Below are positions 1 through 10,745 of a stretch of 64,000 nucleotides of DNA, one piece after another (the first letter of the stretch is position 1; the number at the start of each line of letters is the position of its first letter). Under the pieces are notes generated by a model. The model was not told the origin of the DNA and did not search any database. It was given only the letters and a program-made list of their open reading frames with translations. The position numbers and the translations under genes were made by a program. The DNA is taken from contig CM057825.1 in NCBI GenBank assembly GCA_030068075.1, positions 125,200,739 to 125,264,738 on the forward strand, in the 5' to 3' direction. The DNA comes from Paguma larvata. Lineage: Eukaryota; Chordata; Mammalia; Carnivora; Viverridae.

Positions 1-350
1 CTTGTTGTTAATATTTAAGAGTCTCTTATGTTTTGTCTCCCTCCCTCTCTGTGTCTTTTTTCTTTCCCCTCTTCTCCTCCCTGCTAGTTTTCTGTTAAGT
101 CTCACAAAGTCCACCTATGCATGGAAACATACGGTATCTATCTCTCTTTGCCTGACTTATTTCACTCAGCATAATACCCTCCAGTTCCATCCATGTTGCC
201 ACACATGGCCAGATTTCATTCTTTCTCATTGCTGCGTAGTAGTCCATTGTATATGTATACCACATCTTCTTTATCCATTCAGCAGTTGATGGACACTTAG
301 TCTCTTTCCATGATTTTCTATTATTAAAGCACTCTTATGAATAAACTCAG
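1..350 (-). mobile_element. Young carnivore L1 3' end, cut by window edge
   Basis: Read on the minus strand, this is the end of L1 ORF2 and the carnivore L1 3' UTR. The plus strand shows the reverse complement of the usual 'cataagagactcttaaata' tail motif near the start, then of 'atacaatggactactacgc' near 245. The same 3' UTR recurs on the plus strand at 19760-20180, 31756-32375 and 59700-60250. Homology fades around 345-370. The element is 5' truncated, and its poly-A end lies beyond the window start. Confidence 0.85.
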
Positions 351-529
351 GTTTCTGTATGGGGGATACATCGTCTCAGACCTGAGGGTACTAATTTGCA
401 TTCTTTGAAGTCATCTTCTGTTTACTGTGTTAGCTTCGGTCAGGATTTATCTCAGTATGTTCAGTTTTATGCTATGTCGCTCCTTCAAATGTTTGGTGAG
501 GTGGTTGTTTATAAAGACGGAAGAAGGGG

Positions 530-760
530 AAAGGTGCTGTCCAACATGGCAGCGATTTACATAGCCATACGTGGTAGCTACTAGTCACCGGTGGCTATTT
601 AAATTTCAATTTAATTAAAATGAAATGAAATTAACATCCGGTTCCTCGGTTTCACTAGCTGTATTTCAAGTGCTCAAGAGTCCCACGAGGCAAGAGGCCG
701 TGCTCTTGGGCAGACTTAGAGAGCATTTCTATCACCACAGACGTCTACAGTGCAGGACTG
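530..760. mobile_element. Ancient hAT-type DNA transposon relic (non-autonomous)
   Basis: Starts 'gtgctgtccaacatggcagc' and continues with 'tagctactagtcaccggtgg', an AT-rich middle near 600-635, and a reversed second half ('caagtgctcaagag', 'atttctatcaccacagacg'). This matches a common mammalian palindromic MITE whose ends read roughly 'ctgtccaatagaactttc'. I do not assign the exact MER name. A second copy is at 15195-15350. Confidence 0.6.
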
Positions 761-1450
761 GTCTGGACTGATTCGTGTTCCCTCCAAACATGTGACAGCC
801 ACTGTCCCCCCAGACAGTGGAAATGGCTGCGCTGAAATGGATGGAGAGGAGGTACATCCATACCGGCTTCCCTTCATGATGTGAGGCAAGGAAGCCTGAC
901 TTCTGGTTGAGAGTTCTCCATTTCAGCTGCATTTAGTAAAGGTAACCTGGGGCAGGACCCATTTCTCTCCCTAGCCACCCAAACTCCAGTCCCAAAACTT
1001 TCTATAGAAAACTGCCCTCACAGAAAACCTGGGAGCAGGACTGCAGCCAGCCCTTCTTGAATAAGGAATATGTGTAATTGCTCTGTTGTCTCTATTACCC
1101 AGAGACCATTGCTTCTCCCAGACTGCTGTCTTTGATTTTGATTTTCCTCCAGAGTTCTACTGGGAGAACTCGGTTTTACAATTGCGTCCTTTTTATCTAC
1201 TTGGTGTTATAGTTTCCTAAAGGCGGTTAAGGAATCACCATTAATCTGATGCCATATATTTTATCTCTTCCACACTTTTCTCAACATTCTTTCCTTCTGA
1301 TTGCAACATTCCCCATTTTCTAGCACTGCCACTGATTTATTCTTGCTCTTATATTTCTTCTGTCAAGATGTGCTCAATCAGCCATCTTGAACTGAAAGTA
1401 GTAGCCTGATTTCTTATGCCTTTTGTGTCTACAGAATAAGTTTTACACGT
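761..1450. other. No gene or named repeat recognised
   Basis: Unique-looking sequence of mixed composition. The open frames here are short and resemble no protein I know. The only structure seen is a short inverted pair, 'gctgaaatgg' near 831 and 'ccatttcagc' near 918, which is within chance expectation. Confidence 0.5.
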
Positions 1451-1454
1451 AATC

Positions 1455-1625
1455 ATAGAATGTCAAGGCTAGAAAGGAAATCTGAGATCCATTCCAGTCC
1501 ATTCATTTTACAGATGAACAGAGCGAGACTCATATAAGGAAAAGGACTTGTTCGAGCCTCTATAGCACTGATGGTAGAAGAGCTGGGACAAAGAAGGAAG
1601 TCATTCACCTCGTATACTGGCCTCT
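1455..1625 (-). mobile_element. Ancient MIR-like SINE relic
   Basis: Begins 'aatcatagaatgtcaaggct', then 'cattttacagatgaacagag' and 'tggtagaagagctgggac'. These match a mammal-wide SINE related to MIR, whose core reads 'ttttacagatgaggaaactg' in this orientation. It is highly diverged. Confidence 0.5.
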
Positions 1626-3150
1626 AGCCATTGACTTCTGCTCCAACAGCCCTGAGAAATTGTAAGAGGGAGTCTGTGTCTCAGCCCGCCAGTACCCGGG
1701 GCTCAGTATAGTCGGTACCTTGTTAATCAGCTTTTTCTAAGCTTCTCCAAATACAAAACAATGGAGGACTCATGCTTCTAAAAGAAATTTTCAACAGAAC
1801 TGAAGGAATTTAAGAGTATCTTCCTCTTAACCTACAAATTCATTTGCTCGGAACCACCCTTTCCTCAGGCACAGTGACAATTCAAGGTTATACTTCAAAA
1901 CTGTAAGAAGAAAGGGGCTTGGACATGCAAACATAACTTGCTTTGAAATGATCATGACATTGCCAGGCTGGGGTGGGGGTAGATGCGAGAAATAAGCTTC
2001 TCCTTCCCCCAAATAAAGTTCTGGGGTGGGAGCTCACTGTCCATCTTAGCGAAATGCTTCACCTCCAGCATCTGCCTACTCGCACTGCTCTGCAATCTGT
2101 TTCCAGTGAAGCAAAGTAATTAATTGTTTTAAAATGCTTTTTGAGACTTTGGAAAACTGACCTAAGTTTAATGGTTCATAAACCTCATTTGTGCTTCTAT
2201 TAGAGAATGTAAAATGTGAGCTGAGCTGCTTCTGGACTAGAGAGGAGGAGAGGACCTCAGAGCTGTGCTGTGAGACCTGCAGCAATGGTCGTAGCTGCAG
2301 GGTCATCCCTCTGACACAGTTAGGAAGGGAGGGAGCAGTGCAGATTCCCTGGCATTGCCCCTTAGAGGCTTTGATTTAACCATGGCATGTTAAAGGACGA
2401 CGTCGTGTTGAAGTTGGGGAGAAGTAGTACACTCTCTCTGTCCTAGAAGCGTCACGTCCTAGCCTCGTACACCCTAGAATGGAGTTTTGAACCAGTTTCC
2501 GGCCCTGGCTGGGCTCCTGTTCCTGTGTACTTCTAGACAAAACACCTTAATCCCTATACGTGGCCTCATACACTGTGATTTTTCTAGGGACACCAAGAAA
2601 GCCCATCTACTACTATGAGCAATTCATTCCTGGGGATCACAGAGGCTTAGTTTGGGGATCACAAACTCAAGTGCATCCAGACACTAAGTCAAGAAGAAGG
2701 GCAGAAGGTGAGAGAACTGAAGGAGGCACATCCTTTGTAAGATGGGGCAGCTGCTTTTCAGTTCCAGCTGGTGGCTGCCATTCAGATAAGTGTGCTCAGT
2801 CATCCCAGAGGAATCAGAATCTAGATAATAAGTCTGACTTTTACTTTGTAAGAAACCACCACCTCTGGCTGTCAAGCAGTCTCTGGGTCTACACATCTAA
2901 ACAGATGCGGCCAATATCAAGTTCCAGCTCTCTGGTACACCCCCGTTATGGCTCCAGAGAGACCTTTGTTTATCTGCATTCCGAGTGGGGTTAGAAAGGT
3001 AGTCACTTCAAGAAAGCCGGTGTCTGCCAGAAGGTGCGTGTTCCCAGAGTATTCCCTAGGGTAGAGGTCCTATGGAAGTCATAAAGATTAAACTTCAGAA
3101 GTAAACGCCCTCTAATCAATTGTAGTATAATCATATCAGTTATAATAAAT
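1626..3150. other. Unique sequence, no gene recognised
   Basis: No repeat family was identified. A 144-codon open frame at 2560-2994 starts on a non-ATG codon (GTG) and resembles no known protein. The stretch 2085-2215 is AT-rich with homeodomain-type 'taatta' cores, and is described as a possible conserved element in the findings. Confidence 0.5.
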
Positions 3151-3154
3151 AGCT

Positions 3155-3380
3155 CTGCACCACAGAGTGCCTACTACATGTCACGGAAAGTGATTTATAG
3201 ACATCATCTTATTTCATTTACACAACAAACTCAGAGTATTATAATTATCTTCTTTCTGTAGCTGAGAAAGCAGACTCAGAGAGGTTAAGTAAATTTCCCT
3301 AGATCTCACAGGTGGTAACTTGTAAATTCTGTCAGGAAATGAGCTCCCAAGGTCTATGTGTTATTCTGTGCCTCCCTTGA
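3155..3380 (-). mobile_element. MIR SINE
   Basis: Shows the reverse-complement MIR path: 'gagtgcctactacatgtcac', 'attataattatcttctttct', 'ctcagagaggttaagtaaat', then 'ctcacaggtggtaacttg'. It is nearly full length for MIR (about 260 bp consensus) with many substitutions. Confidence 0.8.
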
Positions 3381-3784
3381 GGAGACCGAGTGGGAAGTTC
3401 AACATAATGCTCAAGTGACTTCCTCTCCCAATTTCCAATGATTCCCAGAGTAGCTTTAAAAGTATGAGAACAGATGGTTTTAGGGTGGTGATGGTATATA
3501 AATTTCCTGAAACTTTCAAATGTATATCTGAAATATAGAAAAACAAATTAAATTCAGGTGATCAGAAAAAAATCAGCATGCTCTAAAAAAAAAGACTCTT
3601 TAGCTTTCAAGATATTTATCATTATGGGTAACTCTGAGACCATATGGGGAATATTAATTTGGTAAGATTGGTGGGATAAGGAAGGCAAGATCACAAAAAG
3701 CTTTGAAAAAGCAATGGATAGGCACAGAGAATAGGGGTCATGGTCATGGGCAATAGACTACCCGTGTTGGCTGCTGAGATTTTT
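3381..3784. other. Unassigned sequence
   Basis: No repeat or gene was identified. The part at 3690-3770 ('ggcacagagaataggggtca') may belong to an old dispersed repeat but is too diverged to name. Confidence 0.4.
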
Positions 3785-4170
3785 CAAAACAGCTTCATTT
3801 AGACATAATTCACACGCCATTCAATGCACACAGTGAATTGTGTATACAGTATACAATTCAGTGGTTTTTAGTATTTTCACAGACACATGCAACCATCACC
3901 ACAGTCCATTTTCATCACCTCCAAAAGAAGCCCTGTAACTCTCCAGCTATCACGCTCCTGTTCCCTCCTCCTCGCACAGCCTTAAGCAACCACTAATCAA
4001 CCACTAAGCAACCACTAATCTACTGCTTGTCTAAACAAATTTTTCTATTCGAGTTTTCGTATGAATGAAATCATATAATATGCGCTCTCTTGTGAGTGGC
4101 TTCCTTTACTTCGCATCATGTTTTCAAGGTTTACGCTCTGTTGAGATCTAAATGGCTTTTAAAACTATCT
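3785..4170 (-). mobile_element. L1M 3' end relic
   Basis: Runs in reverse through the L1M 3' UTR: 'cttcatttagacataattca', 'tatacaattcagtggttttt', 'caaccatcaccacagtccat', then 'atgaatgaaatcatataata' and 'gtggcttcctttacttcgca'. These correspond to well-known L1M tail blocks read from the 3' end inward. It includes a small cluster of 'aaccacta' repeats at about 3988-4020. Confidence 0.75.
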
Positions 4171-4869
4171 TCTCTCCCTCAACGGGTCATTTGGACAGAT
4201 TTCTTCTTCAAGTCAAGTCTTTGAGCCTTCTTTTGGCATTTTAAACCACACCAACAACACTCCTGTCTGGCGTCCTTACCAGAAACAGCTAAACGTTATG
4301 TACTTGCCCTTCCTGGGATCTCCAGGGAAAGCTCCAGACTGGGCTACTCCTGGGATTTCCGGGAGCATGAGCCAGACGTCCTCTGCTGATTCGTTTTACA
4401 GACTCAGCATCACCAGTCAGACACTCATGCCATAGCTCTGTCCTCCCACTCCTATTTTTTAAAGAACTTAGCATTTCTAGAGCTTGACTAGATTTGGGAG
4501 AAGGGCTAGATTTATAAACAGTTATGTCAGACATTACTCAAGAGGTCCCTGTAGTTAGAATGAGGTCTACAAGCAGAGTCCAGTACCCTGGATCTTTCTC
4601 CAAACAGCATCAAAGACACTACTACTGCCTGATGCATATCCTCACAACATTTTTGTCCTATTTTCTGTACTGTCTTGAAGAGAATAAACCAGTGTAAAAA
4701 TATGGGAAATGAGGGAGTTTTGCCCAAGCAATGGTGAGAACTGGTCATTCTCAAATGATGACTATCAGGACTTGTAAGGTTCACAAAAGATTTCAGTCTA
4801 GTTGAGGAAAGATAAATATGTAACATAAATGGAAGGGATACGTTATGTGAACAGAACACATTCTTGGGA
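4171..4869. other. Unassigned sequence
   Basis: No named repeat was recognised. The 115-codon minus-strand frame at 4527-4874 resembles no known protein and has no splice context. Confidence 0.45.
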
Positions 4870-5035
4870 ACCAAACCAATCTATTCAAATCTCAATCCCG
4901 CCATTTACCAATGATGTGACATTGGACAAGTAACCAAAGCTTCTCTGAGTCTCCGTCTCCTTATCAATAAGGTTACCGATTCTGAGGGATGTTTTGAGAC
5001 TAAGGTATATTGGGGCTAACAACAACCACAACAAG
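4870..5035 (+). mobile_element. MIR SINE
   Basis: Plus-orientation MIR core: 'ccgccatttaccaatgatgt', 'gacattggacaagtaacc', 'ctctgagtctccgtctcc', then 'ttatcaataaggttaccg'. It corresponds to the tRNA-like head and core of MIR. Confidence 0.75.
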
Positions 5036-5059
5036 CATTCCTAGTACTAATATCACCAT

Positions 5060-5300
5060 CACCGTCATTTATTGAGCATTTATTTACATGTCAAGATACT
5101 GCTAGGCACTTGAGTTGTTAGGCACTTAACTTCAAGGGTTACTTCTCTAAACCCTTTAACAAGCCTGTCAAGGTATGCAAGATATTATAACCTTGCCTTC
5201 GCAGGTGAAAAAACTGGTTCAGACAGGTTTAATGTTTTGCCCCAAATCACCCAGCTAGTGAGTGATGGAATTAAGTGTCCAAATCAGGTTCGTTGGTCAC
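5060..5300 (-). mobile_element. MIR SINE
   Basis: Reverse-orientation MIR: 'tcatttattgagcatttatt', 'aaccctttaacaagcctgtc', 'gcaggtgaaaaaactggttc', then 'atcacccagctagtgagtga'. It lies head to head with the plus-strand MIR just upstream. Confidence 0.75.
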
Positions 5301-6445
5301 AAAGATGGCATCACACCCATCACTGTAGCTATTGTTGCTAGCAAAATCGTGAAAGTAAGACTCAAGAACATGAAAGGAGACATTTTTCATCCAGAAGCTA
5401 GAAACCCATCTTTTAAAAGTCACGCAAACACTGTAAAATTTAAAATAGGCAATTTCACATTTTGATGACTGTGTTTAAAACTAGGCAGTATCAAGTACAT
5501 GGTTTAAATGCCAGTCTAGACATCTGGTATACCAGCTCCGGTACGTCCGCCTTTGTTCACCCCTCCATCCCGCAGGACGAGCTAAATTTTTAGGATGAGA
5601 TTCTATTCAACTCCTCTTTAAAGGGGCCCCCAGAACAGTACCTCCCCTTCCTAGATCCATCCTGTGACATCCCAGGCAGAGAAACTCTGTCTTCTGCTTA
5701 GCAACAAACGCTGCTGGATTTTGCCCCATTTCTTGGCCTTGGGTTCTTGCAAAGTCACTCTCATTTGAATTTTTGTAAATCACGTCCTATTTCAAATGCA
5801 GTGGAAGAACTTGCACTTTAAGAGAATCCTGTCTTGAATCCTCAAGAAAATGGAAGACTGCCTGTAGAACTGAATAGCTAATTCTGAAATTATCCATTTT
5901 GTAAATTCAGAATTTGGTTCACAGCTTTCTGAAAACAACCTTTAAACTTTGAAACCAATTTGAAATTCAAGTTTGTAGCTGGGTCTTGTGGGCACTCCTT
6001 ATCACCTTTGCTGATAAGCATTTAAATATATTCATTAACAAAAATAATTGTTGTCACAGTTAACTACATTAGCACCTTTTAATTGAATTAGAAATTAGAT
6101 GGGGGTCATGAATATTTCACTAGGGCTCACTGCTAGCCTTCCCAATTACCATCTTAAAAAAAAAATGCCCTCACATAGCCACAAACAGGTGGATTTGCAG
6201 CGTTCACGTTCCTGGCCTTTCTCATAGTTTTGCCACAAAAGTCACCCCATTGTCAAAAATGAATAAAAAAATAATAATTTTTTAACTTTCGTGCTGCTCT
6301 TCTATGCTTCCAGGAATGATGCAAGAGTTTTCTGTCCCGAGGAAACTTTCAATAAACATTTACTCAACACAAATTGGAAACTGTCAATCCCATTGCATGC
6401 TGAAGAGATAATGCGCTTGGAGCAGAGTAAGGGCTTACGACATAC
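5301..6445. other. Unique stretch with a possible conserved non-coding element
   Basis: No repeat was recognised. The part 5870-6130 is AT-rich, free of simple repeats, and dense in short homeodomain and GATA-type cores ('ctgataagcatttaaatata', 'ttaattgaattagaaattag'). Such composition is typical of developmental enhancers. This is an inference from appearance only. Confidence 0.4.
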
Positions 6446-6447
6446 AG

Positions 6448-6575
6448 TTCAAGGTTCTCGACCATGGCGTAGCTGCCACTCAGGGTCGGAAAATTCTTTG
6501 TTGTGGGCAGCTGTCTTGTCATTGTTGGATGGTTAACAGCATCCTTGGTCTCTACCCACTAGATGCTTGTAGCAT

Positions 6576-6613
<38 letters not shown>

Positions 6614-6712
6614 CAGTTATGACAGTGAAAATGGTCTCCATATAATATAGGGATGTTCAGGTAATATCCCCTCTGGGAGGGAGTTCTCCCCTATTTGGGA
6701 ACCACTGATAGA
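6448..6712 (-). mobile_element. MER20 DNA transposon relic with internal (CA)n
   Basis: Starts 'aaggttctcgaccatggcgt', continues 'aaattctttgttgtgggcag', 'tctctacccactagatgc', and ends 'ttgggaaccactgat'. These match the hAT-Charlie MER20 consensus in reverse. A dinucleotide run at 6577-6611 interrupts the element. Confidence 0.75.
6577..6611. repeat. (CA)n microsatellite
   Basis: About 17 uninterrupted CA units inside the MER20 copy, at the site where the consensus has a C-run next to 'agtagca'. Likely polymorphic. Confidence 0.97.
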
Positions 6713-6739
6713 GTAACACGGGCTCAATTATCAGCCTTT

Positions 6740-6880
6740 CCTCTCATACTGGACCGTTCCCTAGACCTCCGTTTTGTATATGTGAAACAAAAGCAATCAC
6801 ACCTATTCCACTGGGTTGCAGGAAAACTGAGCGACATCAAGTGATACAAGGCACGGCTGACAAAGTGCTCCTTCATTGTT
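6740..6880 (+). mobile_element. Diverged MIR SINE
   Basis: 'cctccgttttgtatatgtga' followed by 'attccactgggttgcaggaa' and 'gtgatacaaggcacggct' follows the second half of MIR in the plus orientation ('cctcagtttcctcatctgta', 'gttgttgtgaggattaaatg'). Weak but ordered similarity. Confidence 0.5.
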
Positions 6881-7214
6881 GGCTGAAGTAGCATTAGGAA
6901 TCATAGTGGCGGCAACGGCAACACTAGCAGAATTTGTCTCAAGACCTGAGTGATGGGGCCAGAGGACTGGCTGCCCCCAATCTATTTATTCTCCACTCCT
7001 GGAAATGCCATGATATTGGACTGACCCAGTCAGTCTTCTTGCCGGAAGAAAGGGCCCAGGTGCTACCTTCAAAGGTAGCACTGGTCCCTCTACCCTGGAC
7101 CTTTAAGCTAGTCTAACCTACCCCACATGCCACGTGTCCGGTGGGTGGTCAAGGCAAGCCTCAGATCTTTCCACAAGAGATATTTGAGAGAGCATAGAGA
7201 GATTAAAAAAAAAA

Positions 7215-7440
7215 AAAGTGGGGTTTGGAGCCAGGCAGGCCTGAATTTCAAACCTGACTTCTGATTCTGGGACGTCTCAGGCAAGTTTCTTAACGTCCCT
7301 GAGCCTCACATGGAGTCACTGAGAATTACCCCATACTCTGGTTATAAGAAGTAAATGCAGTAATGCCCCCAGGGCCATGTTGGACACAGAGTAGAGAGTC
7401 TAGAATTACACTGATTATAATTTTTATGATGATGAATATT
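7215..7440 (+). mobile_element. MIR SINE
   Basis: 'ggtttggagccaggcaggcc', 'tgaatttcaaacctgacttc', 'ttcttaacgtccctgagcct' and a tail near 'aagtaaatgcagtaatgcc' follow MIR from head to tail. A poly-A run of 13 lies directly upstream near 7205-7217. Confidence 0.75.
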
Positions 7441-7466
7441 AGGATATTCTACCTCACGTTTTCTCA

Positions 7467-7674
7467 AACTTGACACTACTACATTTGGGAATGAATAATT
7501 ATCTGCTGGGGGGGGGGTGCTGTCCTGTGCTTTTAAGGATATTAGCAGCATCTCTGGCTAATTAGGCATTAGCAGCACCGGTCACCAGCTGTAATGACCA
7601 AAACTGTATCCAGACATTGCCAAATGTCCCCTGGGGGCAAAGCTGCCCCCGGTGGAGAACCACTGCTCTACAGG
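7467..7674 (-). mobile_element. MER20 DNA transposon relic
   Basis: 'acactactacatttgggaat', 'ggggtgctgtcctgtgcttt', 'agcagcatctctggctaatt', 'atccagacattgccaaatgt' and 'ggtggagaaccactgctct' give an almost complete reverse MER20 of about 208 bp (consensus about 219 bp). Confidence 0.85.
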
Positions 7675-7689
7675 AAATGGATTCCCCTC

Positions 7690-7890
7690 CGGAGCCTGCT
7701 TGGTCACTCTGTCCTTGGTTACTGTCACCTCTTCTGGGAAGATGCCCTGCCTTCCTCATGTCCGTTAACCACTCATTCCACTGTCTCATAATTGTTTGTT
7801 TGCTCACGTGTCTGGTCTGCGAGACTGACAGCCCCTCAAGGGCTGGGTTCACTTATGTCTGTGTCTGTAGTTGGAATGGAGAGGAAGGTA
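7690..7890 (+). mobile_element. L2 LINE 3' end
   Basis: 'cctcttctgggaagatgccc', 'actgtctcataattgtttgt' and 'agactgacagcccctcaagg' follow the L2 3' UTR. There, a '...tgggaagccttccctga...' block precedes the '...gactgtgagctcc...gggcaggg' block. Confidence 0.65.
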
Positions 7891-7914
7891 GCAGACAGGA
7901 CAGACAGGGAGGAA

Positions 7915-8145
7915 ATTCAGTTATTATTTACTGGGCACCTACTGTATACCACAACTGCTTGCACTCATGATTCCTTTCAATCTGCTCAGTAGGACTGTAA
8001 GGGGTGGGTCACTGTGTCCGTCCTGCCACTGAAGAAACTGAGGCTTAGAGGGAAGGAACTCCTTTAGAGATACATGGCAGAATGGAAGAGGACTTGGGGT
8101 TTGAACCCAGGTCTGCGTGGCCCCCAACCTCTCCTCTTTACCAAG
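7915..8145 (-). mobile_element. MIR SINE
   Basis: 'tttactgggcacctactgta', 'gccactgaagaaactgaggc', 'ttgaacccaggtctgcgtgg' are the reverse MIR landmarks in order. Near full length. Confidence 0.85.
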
Positions 8146-8149
8146 TATC

Positions 8150-9075
8150 CCCTGAAAGTGGGAAATGAGGCACCTTCCCCCCCACCTGCGCCGCACCCTA
8201 GACCCTTCCCTCTCCCCCAAGCTGGAAGGGAGGGCATTCGCAAGTGAACCCCTCGCCCCTGTCTGAGATCAGAAAATTGGGGTGGTGTGCCGAAGGCCAG
8301 GAAGTGAGTAGAAATGGCTGACCTGCTCGAAGAAACAATCCATTCTGGATCCAGAGACGAGGCGCTGAGCATTTTTCACTCTCACTGAAAAGGTCAAGTT
8401 CGAGGCAGTGGGACCCAAAGTGAGACCTTTGAGCAATTTCACAAAGTTCAGCCTGCAGCTTGGGGGCAGAGCGGAAGCTAATTCCCACATCATCCCAGCC
8501 CTTCCCTCTACCTCCAGCTTCGATACCAGCCGGTGCCAGGCTTACCTCAGCGGGCAGGAGCCTGCGTGGGGCACAGGCCATCGGCTCACAAGGGAGGCGT
8601 CCCCGGCCCCAGACTTCGCCACTCCCCAGCGTGCGCCTCGTTATTTCAGAGATCCTGAGGCACACTGTAAACACGCTAAGGGGGCCATGCGAAGTGGGCA
8701 GCAGGCTCGAAAAGGTTAACATCCTTCTTTTCAGATGGTTACCACAGTTGCTATGGATATCTCCTCCACGAGGCTTTGCAAGTTCCACATGAAGGGGCTG
8801 AAATTAATAAACTCCTCTGAACTCAGAGGAAACAAACCTGGCTGGGCTGCAAATGTCTCCCTGTTTATTTCTAGCTCGGACAGGGGGCCTGGGTGCGCAG
8901 GTGTGTGTGTGCACATGCGGAGGGTGCTCCGAGTTTCAGTCACACATCCGCGATTGCGTGTGCGCCTTTGTTCGGTCTGTGCGCAGGCATAAGGCAGGGT
9001 CGCGAAAGGCCCAGACGGTCTGCATATCCAAAAGGGCAAAGATCTATTTGCCGGCTTCCCCCCGACCAGCCAGCG
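8150..9075. other. GC-rich unique sequence with long open frames
   Basis: A 196-codon open frame lies on the minus strand at 8198-8788, and shorter frames are open on the plus strand over the same span. The predicted protein has no motif I recognise, and simultaneous openness on several frames is expected in GC-rich DNA. The part 8730-8880 ('gatggttaccacagttgcta', 'aattaataaactcctctgaa') looks like well-preserved unique sequence. A gene is not claimed. Confidence 0.4.
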
Positions 9076-9079
9076 GGAT

Positions 9080-9165
9080 ACTCGAGGTCAAGGGCTGTTT
9101 GTATTCATCTCTGCAATCCTATTAGCACCCAGCCCCGCGCAGAGGAGATGTTCAGTGACTGTTTA
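9080..9165 (+). mobile_element. L2 LINE 3' tail
   Basis: 'ctcgaggtcaagggctgttt', 'attcatctctgcaatcctat', 'tagcacccagccccgcgca' and 'gatgttcagtgactgtttac' match the extreme L2 3' end. Confidence 0.6.
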
Positions 9166-9371
9166 CTGAACAGTTTCATCTGTTCATTTTACACAGACTT
9201 CTGAGTGCCTGCTACTGGTGAGGCACTGTGTGCTGTGAAGAGGTTATTAACACAGTAACCAGGGTGGAGAACCCCCTTCTTCAGGGAACCAGGGTTGTGG
9301 GGGAGATAATGGACTGCTGGATGAATAAACTCCCAACTGGAAAGTCACGGAAGTACCGTTTCCTTTGCTTG

Positions 9372-9373
<2 letters not shown>

Positions 9374-9415
<42 letters not shown>
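9374..9415. repeat. (GT)n microsatellite
   Basis: About 21 uninterrupted GT units, followed by 'aggcacacgtgtctac', which keeps an alternating purine-pyrimidine pattern. Such tracts can adopt Z-form DNA. Confidence 0.98.
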
Positions 9416-9417
<2 letters not shown>

Positions 9418-9489
9418 GCACACGTGTCTACAAACAGTCAAAAGATGCACTGAAAAACCAAGTGAGGGAAGAGTCCAGGGACAGAGGAC

Positions 9490-9560
9490 GAAGACTGTGG
9501 GCTCTGGAGTCAGAGTCTGGATATCCAAGCCCTGCTTCTGTTGTTTAGTGACTACATGCA
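9490..9560 (+). mobile_element. MIR SINE head fragment
   Basis: 'gtgggctctggagtcagagt', 'atccaagccctgcttctgtt' and 'tagtgactacatgc' correspond to the tRNA-like head of MIR. Confidence 0.6.
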
Positions 9561-9584
9561 CTTAGTCAATCAGAACATCCCATT

Positions 9585-9965
9585 GCGCAAACTACTCGTT
9601 CAGCGAATATTTTCACACCTGCCATGTGCACTTCCTAGGCCATGGGGGCACAGCCTACCTAAACCCCTGCCTCCAGAAGTAACTGTAATAAAAGGACAGG
9701 GAGTGTCTCAAAGGGGAGGGTACGTGTACCACAGGGGCATTATGTGTACAACAAGGGACCCCAAGGGGGCCCAGGGAACTATGGCAGGTGTCCAAAGGAA
9801 GAGACCATTAGACCAAGACATGAAGAGTGCAGGAGAGTTGGCCAGAGGGGGAGCGGAAGGAGGAGGGTCCGGGCAGAAGAAACAGTGTGCACAGAGTTCT
9901 CAAGGAAAGAGCAAGTACACATGTTCCAAGGGCCGGAGGCAGGTGAACATGGTAGAAGTTGAATA
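9585..9965. other. Old dispersed repeat-like segment, family not named
   Basis: 'actcgttcagcgaatatttt' with 'cctgccatgtgcacttcct', and later 'gcagaagaaacagtgtgcac' and 'gcaagtacacatgttcc', resemble a mammal-wide repeat with 'ttcaacaaatatttattgag' and 'gaacagcaagtgcaaaggcc' blocks. I recognise the pattern but not a firm family name. Confidence 0.4.
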
Positions 9966-10002
9966 TGGTAGTGGGAAGGGGAGAAAAGGCTGGAAGCATT
10001 AG

Positions 10003-10008
<6 letters not shown>

Positions 10009-10041
<33 letters not shown>
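10009..10041. repeat. (GT)n microsatellite
   Basis: About 16 GT units in a purine-rich stretch, 600 bp from the (GT)n at 9374. Confidence 0.97.
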
Positions 10042-10043
<2 letters not shown>

Positions 10044-10419
10044 AGGCACCAGAGTGTGAGTGAGGATGGAATCCTTACAAAGAGGCTTACAGGTGCCCTG
10101 GCCAGAAAGCCACAGATGGTGGAAGAAGACTTCCTATAAGAACTCTCACCACACAGCAAAATCAATATTCTAACCAAATTGTTATCATAACGTAGCACGT
10201 GAGAAAGGTTTTAACTAAAGCACGGCCTCTGAAAAGGTGCTCAGATCTCGGGGCTCTGCTCAGGGCTGGTGTGGGACAAGCAGGGGGCCACTTGATGGAG
10301 GAGCCCTGTCACTCCCTGTCTTCACCTGCTTGGTGGCCTTCCCACCTGCCTTTTTGGAAATTCGTGAAAGAAGAAGATATTTAGGAAATGCTATTAATCC
10401 ATAAATGAATGTTCCATAA

Positions 10420-10745
10420 AAATATTCAGGCAGATTGGTAGTCAAAGAAATACGGATGAAAACCAAATGCATCTTTGCACCAAAACTAAAACATATATTT
10501 GTAAATCATACTTAGTGATGGTGTAGGTACAGGGCGGCAGGCCTGTTGGTGACGGGAGTGCAAACTGGCACGTATTTTCTGAAGGACGACTCAACCACAT
10601 GGATCTGAAACTTTAAACTAGGTGTACCTTTGGATTCAGCACTTCCATTTCCAGGAACTTAGCCAAAGGAAATAATCACTCAAATGGGCAGGTTAAACAG
10701 AAAAAAAAATGGCTCATTGAAGCATCGTTTATAATATGAAACAGG
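10420..10745 (+). mobile_element. L1M/HAL1 relic, 5' part
   Basis: 'tggtagtcaaagaaatacgg', 'ggtgacgggagtgcaaactg', 'tcagcacttccatttccagg', 'ttagccaaaggaaataatca' and 'aagcatcgtttataatatga' follow the end of an old L1 or HAL1 ORF2. The same element resumes at 11605 and 11960. Confidence 0.75.

Noticed and set aside
3988..4020. 'aaccacta' direct repeats as a binding-site array
   Set aside because: They fall in the L1M 3' UTR block that normally reads 'ggcaaccactaatctgct'. Local slippage of repeat sequence is enough.
9228..9561. Overlapping plus and minus frames of about 105 codons
   Set aside because: Both run through the (GT)n array, giving alternating Cys-Val or His-Thr runs. Artefact of the microsatellite.
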